Below, piece by piece: positions 1 to 7,100 of a stretch of DNA of 25,131 nucleotides. Positions within the stretch are counted from its first letter, which is position 1; each line of letters opens with the position of its first letter. Source of the DNA: a virus; IMG/VR virus record IMGVR_UViG_3300042914_001359, positions 1 to 25,131 of that record. One strand, given 5' to 3'. Under the pieces are notes generated by a model. The model did not search any database and was not told the DNA's origin. It saw nothing but the letters and a program-made list of their open reading frames with translations. A program made the translations under genes and the position numbers.

Positions 1-298
1 GGTGGAGCGGGCGAAGGGGCTGGGCGGCAACGTGCGCGCGATGACGCTGTTCTACACCCGGCGCGGCGCGGTGCCGGCGTACTCGACGGTGCACGACCAG
101 TGGCAGGAGGCCTGCCGAGTGGCCAGAGTCAGGGATGCGCACATCCACGACATGCGGGCGAAGAGCCTGACCGACGCGAAGCGCCAAGGCCTCGACGCGA
201 CGGCGCTCGCCGGTCATGCGTCGGCGGCCATGACGGAGCGCTACATCCGCGCGCGCGAGACGCCCGTGGTGATCGGCCCGGGCGGGCGAAGGGTCTGA
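1..298 (+). CDS. int: Tyrosine-type site-specific integrase, C-terminal part (cut by window edge)
   Basis: The last ~98 codons of a tyrosine recombinase, whose N-terminus lies left of the window. Numbering from the first full codon at base 2, the catalytic C-terminal motifs are visible: HDMR (His49, Arg52; the HxxR box), GH (Gly71-His72) and the nucleophile Tyr81 in the stretch TERYIR. These are three of the family's catalytic elements; the first arginine must be upstream. The family cuts and rejoins DNA through a covalent phosphotyrosine to integrate or excise the phage at att sites. The gene ends in TGA at 296-298 and is followed at once by a repeat-rich non-coding region that could be its attachment site. 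It is one of only two plus-strand genes here. The fold assignment is firm; which integrase subfamily cannot be said. Confidence 0.9.
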   Translation, partial: VERAKGLGGNVRAMTLFYTRRGAVPAYSTVHDQWQEACRVARVRDAHIHDMRAKSLTDAKRQGLDATALAGHASAAMTERYIRARETPVVIGPGGRRV

Positions 299-300
299 GG

Positions 301-520
301 TATTAGACAGTCTAATAGACACGCATTGGACAGCGCATCTAAGTAGTTGAATGGAAAGGATTTCAGAACATACCCCGGTAATGCAGCAGTACGCCCGAAA
401 CATGGGGTTAAGCGTCGGGAATTCTTAGGAATTCCGGACACGGCTGTCTAATTCGTTGGGGTGAGATAGGCTCGCGTAACCTGCTGAAATCGCAGGGGCG
501 CGAAGTGGCAATTAGACAGC
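301..520. repeat. ATTAGACAG motif family, direct and inverted copies
   Basis: Exact copies of ATTAGACAG are at 302-310 (plus), 444-452 (minus) and 511-519 (plus). A one-mismatch copy, ATTGGACAG, is at 325-333 (plus). The first copy is half of a near-perfect palindrome at 301-317, TATTAGAC then A then GTCTAATA, whose other half is a further near copy on the minus strand. The copies at 443-453 and 510-520 form an 11-bp inverted pair, GCTGTCTAATT against AATTAGACAGC. Such iterated sites are typical of integrase arm-binding sites or of a repressor. No copy was noticed inside the genes. Confidence 0.75.
414..439. other. 26-bp imperfect dyad, candidate recombination core or operator
   Basis: The two 13-base halves are complementary at 11 of 13 positions. 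The dyad includes two GGAATTC direct copies (418-424 and 428-434). It lies between plus-strand ATTAGACAG copies on the left (302-333) and further copies on the right (444-519). A core with inverted arms flanked by iterated outer sites is the organisation of lambda-type attP. No crossover position can be inferred from this sequence alone. Confidence 0.35.
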
Positions 521-536
521 GTTGGAGGACGTGACC

Positions 537-749
537 ATGGGATTCGGAATCGACTCAATCGGCGGCCTGCTGCTGGTCGCGCTGCTGCTGTGGCTCTACC
601 TGCTGCCCTGGTGGGTCGCCAAGGGCCGCCGCCACCCGAGCGTCTACTCGATCGCGGTCGTGAACGTGTTCCTCGGCTGGACCTTCATCGGCTGGGTCGG
701 CTGCCTCGCGTGGTCTCTTTCTGCAGCCGGCAGGCCGCAAGCTCCCTGA
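537..749 (+). CDS. imm: Superinfection immunity protein (T4 Imm-like, Imm_superinfect family)
   Basis: A 70-residue membrane protein with two predicted transmembrane segments, about residues 10-28 and 41-61. It has the family's hallmark order: a hydrophobic stretch ending PWWVA, a basic K-G-R-R-HP turn, then a segment with NVFLGWTFIGWV. Family members sit in the host inner membrane and stop DNA injection by related superinfecting phages. The ATG at 537 is chosen over the upstream in-frame TTG at 522 and GTG at 531 because GGAGGA at 524-529 sits 7 bases ahead of it. It is transcribed toward the lysis genes, and its last 65 bases overlap the 3' end of the Rz1-like gene on the other strand. Its own plus-strand transcription fits expression in the lysogen or early in infection; this is inference. 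Confidence 0.85.
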   Translation: MGFGIDSIGGLLLVALLLWLYLLPWWVAKGRRHPSVYSIAVVNVFLGWTFIGWVGCLAWSLSAAGRPQAP

Positions 750-975
750 TCGCCCGCAGCTTGAGCGTGGACTCGTCCACGCATTCGGTGGCGTCGAGGT
801 AGGCGCGCGCGAGGTCGCCGTTCGTCACGAGCTCGCGCGCGGGCGGCGCGCATGGTTCAGTCAGCGCGACCGGGATCGCCGGGCACTGCTCGATCACGAC
901 CAAGCGCGACCCGCACGCTGTCAGGGATAGGCTCGCGAGACCAGTCGCGAGCAGCGGGATCATTCTGGAACGCAT
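685..975 (-). CDS. Rz1-like outer-membrane spanin lipoprotein
   Basis: A 96-residue protein with a lipoprotein signal peptide and the lipobox LTAC, so Cys21 is the expected lipidated first residue of a ~75-residue mature protein. It has several Cys residues (CP, CAPP, TECV, AACR) and a Pro-rich start, as in o-spanins. It begins inside the Rz-like gene in another frame and runs on past it, overlapping by 119 bases (857-975): the overlapping Rz/Rz1 layout. O-spanins sit in the outer membrane and pair with Rz across the periplasm to fuse the membranes in the last step of lysis. An in-frame ATG at 963 is an alternative start that also keeps the signal peptide. Its 3' end overlaps imm tail to tail (685-749). 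Confidence 0.85.
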   Translation of the reverse strand: MRSRMIPLLATGLASLSLTACGSRLVVIEQCPAIPVALTEPCAPPARELVTNGDLARAYLDATECVDESTLKLRAIRELAACRLQKETTRGSRPSR

Positions 976-1237
976 CGGAGAGGCCCTCGCGGCGGCTGTT
1001 GGCCCGGCGGCGGGCCTCGGTCAGGTTACGGTCGAGCTCGGCCATTACGGCCTGCTGGGCGGCCAGCGCCTCGGCGAACCGGGCACCCGCCTCGGCGGTG
1101 GCGGACTCCCAGCGGGCGCGCTCCTGCGCCACCCCCCGGTCATGCGCCCAGTCGTAGGCGAGCCAGAGGCCGGCCAGGATCAGGACGGAACCGGCCAGAT
1201 AACCGGCCAGCCGGAGCGTCAGCCAGGGCGGGAACAT
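857..1237 (-). CDS. Rz-like inner-membrane spanin
   Basis: A 126-residue protein with an N-terminal signal anchor (about residues 7-28), then a long Ala/Glu/Arg-rich helix (about residues 33-95, including AEALAAQQAVMAELDRN) likely to form a coiled coil in the periplasm. This is the i-spanin plan. The start ATG at 1235-1237 overlaps the TGA of the preceding small gene by one base (TGATG), so an upstream extension of the frame is rejected. The partner o-spanin begins within its 3' half in another frame. Together they bridge inner and outer membranes after the endolysin has cut the peptidoglycan. Identification rests on architecture and on the linked Rz1-like gene, since Rz sequences diverge strongly. 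Confidence 0.85.
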   Translation of the reverse strand: MFPPWLTLRLAGYLAGSVLILAGLWLAYDWAHDRGVAQERARWESATAEAGARFAEALAAQQAVMAELDRNLTEARRRANSRREGLSDAFQNDPAARDWSREPIPDSVRVALGRDRAVPGDPGRAD

Positions 1238-1416
1238 CAGCCGCCCCCCCGCTGACTCGACGCCGGACGGGTGTCGGCCCGGTAGCCCGCGCCCTTGCAA
1301 GCCTGCTCGGTGTGCCAACCGTGATGCACGGCGTGCGAACACCAGATGCGCGCATCCGCGCGCGTGAGCTCAGCCGACCAGAAGCAGGTGCGACAGGGGT
1401 CGAGAGAATCAGACAC
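1237..1416 (-). CDS. Small Cys/His-rich protein, possible zinc finger
   Basis: About 59 residues. The visible pattern is a CRTC pair near the N-terminus, then WCSHAVHHGWH and a further Cys (EQACKG), giving four Cys and several His in a ~40-residue span. This could hold one zinc ion, but it matches no family I can name. I chose GTG at 1416, preceded by GAGG; GTG at 1422 is equally in frame and would add two residues. Either start overlaps the end of the metallophosphoesterase gene (stop at 1409-1411). The stop overlaps the Rz-like ATG by one base, so it is translationally coupled into the lysis operon. Function unknown. Confidence 0.6.
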   Translation of the reverse strand: MSDSLDPCRTCFWSAELTRADARIWCSHAVHHGWHTEQACKGAGYRADTRPASSQRGGG

Positions 1417-2407
1417 GCTCACCTCGGAAATACACGGACCCAGCCTCGAACACTGCAAGCTCCGGCTGCAGCAACCGGCCATCACGGAACGTCAGGACAG
1501 CGAAGCCGCTCGCCCAGTTGTGCGGCGCGGCCTCGGTGTAATTGAACTGCGGCCCGTGGATCTCGGCGAGCGTCCCGGTGTCGACGCCGTAGCGCCTGCC
1601 CCGGTAGTCAGCCCATGCGGTGCAACCGAGCTTGTGCAGGTGGCCGTGGACATAGTGGGTGCCGCTCTTGAGCGTGGAGTTGTACGCGGAGTGAATGCCG
1701 CCGTTGATCGGGCGGTGCCGAACGACCGTCCAGCCCTCGGTCTCGGCGTTGATGTGCAGCGCCCAGCCGGCGCGCCACCGGGGCAGGTAGTCGAGCAGGG
1801 TGCTGCCCGGCAGTCCCTCCGCTTCGGGCGTGTTCGCGCTCCAGTAGTTCTCAAACCTCGCATCATGGTTGCCGATCGTGCGCACCAGTCGCGCCCGGCC
1901 TGCAGCTCGCTCGATCTCAGCGCACCTGTCCTGCACGGCGTGCAGCTCGTCCTTGAGGCTCGGCTGCTTCTCCCACATGATCCGCGCGTGTCTCGAGATG
2001 CGAGCGCCGTCCAAGATGTCGCCGTTCAAGCACACGATGTCCGGCTTGAACGCCTTGATTGCGCGACACATGGCCTCGTGAGCCGGACTGACCAGCCCCG
2101 GCCAGTAGTGGCAATCGCTGGCGACGATGACCGTGCCGTTCCGGACGGTCTCGGTCATGTCGCGCTCGTACTGCTCCGCCCTTGCAGCAGCAACCGCATC
2201 CCGAGCCTTGCCCTTTTCGATCATCGGGCCGGCGGGGTTCCTGCTGATTTTCGTCGCTGGCATGGCTATGCCGTGCTTCTCTTCGATGCGCCGACGCCTG
2301 GCGTAAATCTGCCGGACGTCAATTTTTAAAGCATCAGCGACCTTCTTGGCGTTTCCGAAGCGTTGCCAAGCCTCGATGATCTGCTCATCGGTCAGGAGTT
2401 TCGGCAC
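1409..2407 (-). CDS. Calcineurin-like metallophosphoesterase with N-terminal HTH-like segment
   Basis: A 332-residue protein. The metallophosphoesterase fold is shown by its ordered metal-binding motifs: D98-x-H100 (SDCHYWPG), NGD (Asp130), GNHD (Asn180-His181-Asp182) and H251/GHLH (His256, His258). These bind two metals and cleave phosphomono- or phosphodiesters; the substrate is unknown. Residues 6-40 look like a helix-turn-helix (EQIIEAWQRFGNAKKVADAL, then VRQIYARRRRIE), suggesting DNA contact or an adaptor role. The start is GTG at 2405-2407 with GGAGG just upstream; no nearer ATG fits. It lies between a metallopeptidase gene and a Cys-rich small gene, inside what is otherwise the lysis region. 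Similar phage enzymes are known as hypothetical late or accessory genes; a role in lysis is not implied. Confidence 0.85.
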   Translation of the reverse strand: MPKLLTDEQIIEAWQRFGNAKKVADALKIDVRQIYARRRRIEEKHGIAMPATKISRNPAGPMIEKGKARDAVAAARAEQYERDMTETVRNGTVIVASDCHYWPGLVSPAHEAMCRAIKAFKPDIVCLNGDILDGARISRHARIMWEKQPSLKDELHAVQDRCAEIERAAGRARLVRTIGNHDARFENYWSANTPEAEGLPGSTLLDYLPRWRAGWALHINAETEGWTVVRHRPINGGIHSAYNSTLKSGTHYVHGHLHKLGCTAWADYRGRRYGVDTGTLAEIHGPQFNYTEAAPHNWASGFAVLTFRDGRLLQPELAVFEAGSVYFRGERV

Positions 2408-2425
2408 GAGGCCTCCGAAGGTGAA

Positions 2426-2740
2426 TCAGTAGGTCGAGCTGGTGAAAAACTGGTGGTACAGATGCCCTTGCTGGTCGATGAAGGCCTCATCGGACGCGAG
2501 CGGGTGCGACTGCATGGTCGCAACGGCATGAGCAAGCTCGTGGAAGAAGACCTGCTCTTTGAGGGTTTGCATCTGCCCCGCGACGATGTCGATGGTCAGG
2601 CGGGACGGGTCCCAGATGCCGACGCAGTCCTTGCCGTGCCGCCAGCGATCGCGGCGGACGATGCGCACCCGGACCGTGTGCCCCATGAGCTCGAACCGTT
2701 TCGGGATGCGAAAGGGCTGACGCTCGGTGCGCACGGCCAC
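2426..2740 (-). CDS. Small HExxH zinc metallopeptidase-like protein
   Basis: About 104 residues. The motif FFHELAHAVATM contains HExxH (His67, Glu68, His71 from the GTG start), and DEAF (Glu85) 14 residues later is in place for a third zinc ligand, as in gluzincin-type peptidases. The N-terminal half (GHTVRVRIVRRDRW...) is a small beta-rich domain. Similar short proteins occur in prophages as putative metallopeptidases of unknown target. The start is uncertain: GTG at 2738-2740 lies two bases after the holin stop, which favours coupling, while ATG at 2684-2686 would shorten it by 18 residues. No signal peptide is seen, so it probably acts in the cytoplasm, unlike the lysis proteins around it. 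Confidence 0.75.
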   Translation of the reverse strand: MAVRTERQPFRIPKRFELMGHTVRVRIVRRDRWRHGKDCVGIWDPSRLTIDIVAGQMQTLKEQVFFHELAHAVATMQSHPLASDEAFIDQQGHLYHQFFTSSTY

Positions 2741-2742
2741 GG

Positions 2743-2970
2743 TCAGCGGTGCGGCAGCGGGGTCGTCGTGACCGCGCGCAGCGCGAGGTTGGCGACCGAG
2801 CCCACGAGCAGGATGCCGGCGGCGACCTGCGACCCGAAGAGCGTGGTGAGGTGTGCACCCGAGAGCTCGAGGCCGCCTAGGACGGCGAGCGCGACGTTGA
2901 TCCAGACCGTGCGCGAGCGCAGGGCGCCGCGCAGCCCGTCGGCCGTGCTGATGGTGGTCTCGTCGGTCAT
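2743..2970 (-). CDS. Holin (small two-TM membrane protein)
   Basis: A 75-residue protein with two predicted transmembrane helices (about residues 22-37 and 46-66), a polar Thr/Glu-rich N-terminus and a short tail ending TTTPLPHR. This pattern (SRTVWINVALAVLGGLE ... VANLALRAVTTTP) matches a common class of proteobacterial phage holins. It would form inner-membrane lesions that release or activate the endolysin. The ATG at 2968-2970 overlaps the stop of the amidase (ATGA), so the two are translationally coupled. Endolysin before holin is the reverse of lambda but common. Assignment rests on size, topology and position. Confidence 0.75.
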   Translation of the reverse strand: MTDETTISTADGLRGALRSRTVWINVALAVLGGLELSGAHLTTLFGSQVAAGILLVGSVANLALRAVTTTPLPHR

Positions 2971-3479
2971 ACATGCCTCCGCAGGGTGTCGGCAAGCGCG
3001 GCACAGCATGCCGCGCGGTGGGTGCGGATTTGCTCCGCGTGGTAGATGAACTCGGGCTCGAGGATCAGCGCCATGCACCGGGTCCGCAAAAGAAAACCGA
3101 GGGTTCCTTTTCGCGAGTCTCCCTGGTACCAGCCGGGCTTGATGCCGCGGCTCGGCAGGAAAAACCGGGCGAGCACCGCCTGCACCTCGGCCGCGAGCGC
3201 CATGCTTGGCGCCAAGCCCGGAACGTGCAGGGTCTCGGAGCCGCGCGCAGTCGGGGTCGCGGCGTTGAAGTGCACCTCGATGGCGAGATCCCACGGGCGC
3301 GCGCGCGCGTTGATCCAGCGGATCTTCGCGCCGAGCTCGAGCGACGGCACGAGCTGCGCGCCGGGCAGGTGGCGGGAGATTTCCGCCACCCAGAGCCGCG
3401 CCTCATGGTGCTCGACGAAACCGCGCCAGGCCGCGCCAGGCGCCGCCGGCGAGTGACCGGCGGAGAGGAACAGGCTCAC
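2967..3479 (-). CDS. N-acetylmuramoyl-L-alanine amidase endolysin (Amidase_3-like)
   Basis: A 170-residue protein beginning VSLFLSAGHSP. The likely zinc ligands are His9 (GHSP), Glu26 (HHEARL) and His70 (EVHFNA), with a catalytic Glu in LEPEF (Glu141 or Glu143). This order, H-E-H-E, is that of Amidase_3 enzymes, which cut the amide bond between N-acetylmuramic acid and L-alanine in peptidoglycan. There is no signal peptide and no wall-binding domain, so it is a globular endolysin that depends on a holin. The GTG start at 3477-3479 overlaps the TGA of the preceding gene (GTGA), which supports this start over an upstream extension of the frame. Its stop overlaps the holin start. Confidence 0.85.
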   Translation of the reverse strand: MSLFLSAGHSPAAPGAAWRGFVEHHEARLWVAEISRHLPGAQLVPSLELGAKIRWINARARPWDLAIEVHFNAATPTARGSETLHVPGLAPSMALAAEVQAVLARFFLPSRGIKPGWYQGDSRKGTLGFLLRTRCMALILEPEFIYHAEQIRTHRAACCAALADTLRRHV

Positions 3480-3745
3480 CGGCCGCGATCGAGGGCGCGA
3501 TCTAGCTTGTCCTCGATCGACTGTAGCCGCGCGGTCTGGTCGGCGAGCCGCGCCTCTATCACCGCGATGCGGCGGTCCGCTTCGGGCTGAATCTTCACCT
3601 GCTCGACGGTCTGGATACGGCGGCTCATTTCGTCGAGCCGTTGCGTCATCGTCGCGCCCCACCAGATCAGCGCGACAACCAGCGACGCGTCGACGACGAG
3701 CGAGCCGAGCGGCACCCGGAACTTCGAGAGATCGGTCGCGCTCAT
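3476..3745 (-). CDS. Membrane-anchored coiled-coil protein of the lysis region
   Basis: An 89-residue protein with one predicted transmembrane segment (about residues 13-32, LGSLVVDASLVVALIWWGA) followed by a charged helix (residues 33-86) rich in heptad-spaced hydrophobic residues. It looks like a type II anchored coiled coil. It lies directly before the endolysin gene and overlaps it by four bases (GTGA). Such proteins are usually left unnamed; holin accessory, antiholin or extra spanin-like roles are all possible. Its start ATG is one base after the stop of the upstream gene. Topology is the reverse of XhlA-type proteins, whose membrane segment is C-terminal. Confidence 0.7.
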   Translation of the reverse strand: MSATDLSKFRVPLGSLVVDASLVVALIWWGATMTQRLDEMSRRIQTVEQVKIQPEADRRIAVIEARLADQTARLQSIEDKLDRALDRGR

Positions 3746-3746
3746 G

Positions 3747-4139
3747 TCAGCAGTCCTCGGCGTCGGCGAAGAGCGGCGAGCCGGCCTGCTCCGGCACCCA
3801 GACCCGCATGGTCTCGGTGCGCAGCACCAGCAGCTCGGGGCCGTCGGCCGACGGCACCGGCACCGTGACCTCGCGCTCCTCGTAGTGCGCCGGGACGACG
3901 GACGGCTGCGAGCGCACCCACTCGTAGGCCTCGGCGGTGCCGCCGTGGCCGAGGTAGCCGGAGAACGTCTGCCGCGCGTCTGCGAGCGGCGGCATCCCGG
4001 CCTCGCGCGCGGCCTGGTCGCGGTAGCCCGCGAGCTCGACGGTGCCGTGGCCGGTGGCGAAGGCGGTCGTGATCGAGGCGATGCGCCAGTATTCGCAGGC
4101 GTGCCCGGATGGAAGGGTGAGAAGTTTGCGCAGGGCCAT
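3747..4139 (-). CDS. Small tail-associated protein of unknown function
   Basis: A 130-residue protein starting MALRKLLTLPSGHACEYWRI. This type of start followed by a beta-rich domain (LPSG...EYWRI...GYRDQAAREAG) recurs in phages just after the tail hub or fibre gene, without known function. ATG at 4137-4139 is preferred over the upstream in-frame start at 4205 because GGAG lies 8 bases ahead of it and the longer frame would run deep into the hub gene. It begins five bases after the stop of the 1857-residue tail protein. The second half contains VRSQPSVVPAHYEEREVTVP. It could be a fibre chaperone or a minor virion protein. Confidence 0.65.
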   Translation of the reverse strand: MALRKLLTLPSGHACEYWRIASITTAFATGHGTVELAGYRDQAAREAGMPPLADARQTFSGYLGHGGTAEAYEWVRSQPSVVPAHYEEREVTVPVPSADGPELLVLRTETMRVWVPEQAGSPLFADAEDC

Positions 4140-4144
4140 CGGCG

Positions 4145-7100
4145 TTACTCCACGCTGGTGAGTGCAAGGGTGTTCTTGGAGACGGTCGTGTTGACGTTCG
4201 CCCACGAGGTGAAGCGGAGCTTGAACGTCTTGTCCGTGGTGCCGCCGCTGGTGTCGGTGTAGGTGCCCGAGCCGCCTGCGCTTTGCTGGTAGTAGCCCGC
4301 CTCGCTTAGCGACGGGATAGGCGCTAACCCGAAGTTCGACCCGGTGAAGTTGAAGGTGGCGACGTCGGTATAGGAGCCGGTGCCGATCTTGCGCGAGAGC
4401 ACCACGGTGAAAGTCGGGTTTTGTTTGGTCGTGGCGTTGTAGTCGGTGAGGCCCTGCGTCGTTCCGGGGAAATCGTCGTCGCCGAGGAAATCCAGCGCCA
4501 TCGTGAGCGTGATATTCCCGCCGTTGGTCGAAATCGGCCCGAGAATGGCCTCGTTTGCGCTAGTGAGGTTCGTCCCCTGCACGCTGTTCTTGAGCACACC
4601 TGCGAGCAGCGCGCCGCCGAAGTAGGCGGTGCCGTTGGTCTTGAGGTAGTACGTCGCGTTCGATTCGGTGCAGTTGGCGAGGTTCGCCTGGTAAGGCCCA
4701 TACCACTCGATGAACTGCGACGAGCTGCCGAACGGCGCGCCGGTGACCTTCATGTAGGAGCCGGTCGTGGCGATCGTGCGGCCGTTGGAAACGTCCACCC
4801 GGAAGGTGTCGGCGGTGTTGCGGATGACGCCAGCCGTGAGCGTGCCGACGTTCGCCGAGATGGCATCGAGCGACGAGACCGAAAGTTTCGCGGCCGTGAT
4901 CGAGCCCGCGCTGACCTTGTCGGCCGTGACGGCATTGGCGGAAATGTTGGTCGCGGTGATTGCGTTCGCGGCGATCTTGTCTCCGGTGATTGTCGAGGCG
5001 GTAATCTTTTCGGCCGTGACCGCTCCGGCTGCGAGCTTGGCCGTCTCGACCGCGCCCGCAGATATCTTTGCGGCGGTAATCGCATTAGCGGCGATCTCGT
5101 TCGCGGTCACCGCATCGGCCGCGATCTTACCGGCGACGACTGCGCCGGCGGCAATCTTGGCGGCCGTGACCGCGTTCGCCGCGATCTTGTCGGCGACGAT
5201 GGCGTTAGCCTGGATTTCAGTCGCGCCGATCGCGTTCGCGGCGACTTTCCCGGCGACGACTGCGCCGGCCACGAGCTTCGGCGTGGTGACCGCATTGTCG
5301 GCGATCTCGGTCGCGGTGATGGTGCCGGGAAGGATCTCCTCCGGTCGCGGCGAGAAGCCGGACGGCAGCTCGCCCTGCTCGACCTGCGGCGCGCAGATGT
5401 CGATGGACGCGCCCGAGAATAGAAAATTAAAACCGTTCCCGCCCGGCTCAAACGAAATGTAAAGCGAGCCGACCTGCGTGTGGATATTATCGTTCGGCTG
5501 CACGCGCCACGCGTACCGCTGCCAGGTGCCGTTGATGAGCGGCGGGTTGGCGATCTGCACCGCCGGGCTGAAGCCCATGTTGGAGTAGAGGCCCTGCATC
5601 GTGCGGCCAACCGCGCCGGCGCCGTTCGAGCGAGCCCAAAACGAAATCACATAGGTTAGACCGGGCGTCCACGAATCCACGCCGGCGCCCGGCACGCCGA
5701 TATTGTTCGCGGTGTAGAGGCCGAAAGTGTTTCCGACGGTTTCGTTCGCGGTCAGGCGGAAGAAGTTACCGCCGAACAATCCGCCGGAATTGATGCTCGG
5801 CGTAACCGAATGAGCGCCGTTGTTGTAGAGGCCCCACCCAGTCGGATAGCCGCCCGCGTGCGCGCGGAAGGCCGCGTTTCCGAGAAGGTTCCCGCCGCCG
5901 ACGCCGACATTTAACTGCGACGCGACGACTTGACCGGTGACCTTCGCCGCCGCGATGTCCGCGATCTGCGCGTTCGTCAGTTGCCCGGTCACCTTGCCCG
6001 CGCCGACGGCCGCGATCTGCGAGTCCGCGAGCTGCCCGGAGATGTCCGCCGCCGGGACCGCCGTGGACCACGCCGCGCCCGTGTAGCGGTAGAGCTTATC
6101 GTCGGTGGTGAGGTACACCATCCGACCCTCGAAGAGGTTCGTGCTCGGGAGCGCGCCGACGATCTCGTAGCCGGTCTTGTTCTTCGCGAGCGTAAAGGTC
6201 GCCTGATAGGTCACGCCGCCGTAGACGGCCGAGAGCGTCAGCGTGCCGGTGTCGCCGGTCATCGCGGTGACGCGGTAGTAGCCCTTGGGCTGGCCGTTGA
6301 CCGGCGTGTTGGTCGCCGTGTTGACCGTGCCGGTGACGCCCGAGCCCGCGAGCGCCGAGAGCGTGGCCGAGGCCGTGACGTCGGTCGCGCCGTCGCGCAC
6401 CGTGACCGTGCCGACCGCGTCCGCGAACGACGGGACCGTCCCCTCGGCGAAGGCGAAAAGCTGCACCGCGTCGCGCGAGAGCGAGATCGAGACGGCGTTC
6501 GTCCCGTTGCTGCCGTTCGAGCCGTTCGAGCCATTGGTCCCGTTCGTCCCGTTCGTCCCGTTGACGCCCGCGCGCGCCTTGGTGACGCTGAAAACCTTGT
6601 CGACGGTCACGCCGCCGAAGCTTGCGCGGAAGGTCGCCGTGCCGACGTCCGCCGACATCGCGGTCGCCGAGTAGGCGCCGGTCGTGGCGTTGATCGTCGC
6701 GGTGAGGTTGCTCGATGCAAAGAGCGAGAACGTCGCCGAGGTCGTGACGTCGACCGCGCCCGCGAGCACCTTGAAGGAGCCCGACGCGCCAGCGAAGGAT
6801 GCGACCGTGCCGGCCGAGTCCGCCGCAACCGCGACAGCCTCGTTGGTGAGGTACCCGGTAACGGTCGGCGGACGCGCCGCGGCGGTGGCCGAGCTCGTGG
6901 TCGTGGCCGGATGCCAGGCGGAGACCGCCCGCTCGAGCCGCGAGCGCGCCCAGTAGAACCGGGCGACCTGATCGGCGAGGACGTGCTTGAAGTCCGAGGA
7001 CCGGCCGTCAAACACCTTGACCGCCGTGGTCCGGTCGTTGGTGGTCGAGGCGAAGATCTCGACCGCGTCATAGCTCGCGGGGTCGGTGGGAAGCGTCCAG

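Larger units (their letters stand above)
299..536. other. Non-coding region between int and imm; candidate attP / regulatory region
   Basis: No convincing gene. It contains copies of an ATTAGACAG motif in both orientations, a 26-bp imperfect dyad at 414-439, and a small inverted repeat CCTGC/GCAGG at 480-484 and 492-496 with a 7-base loop. It is clearly less G+C-rich than the flanking genes. A sequence TCTAAT at 447-452 resembles a -10 box for the plus-strand imm gene, but no good -35 accompanies it. Position next to the 3' end of int and repeats flanking a central dyad both suggest attP; an immunity-gene operator region is the alternative. Confidence 0.5.

Noticed and set aside
241-441. 66-codon minus-strand frame across the int end and the intergenic region
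   Set aside because: It overlaps int, has no SD or family resemblance and crosses the repeats and dyad, which explain the region better.
480-496. Small CCTGC/GCAGG hairpin as a terminator for the lysis operon
   Set aside because: The stem is only five pairs and no T run follows on either strand.
1346-2329. 327-codon plus-strand frame opposite the metallophosphoesterase
   Set aside because: The minus-strand frame has all metal-binding motifs; the plus frame has none and is compositionally a shadow.
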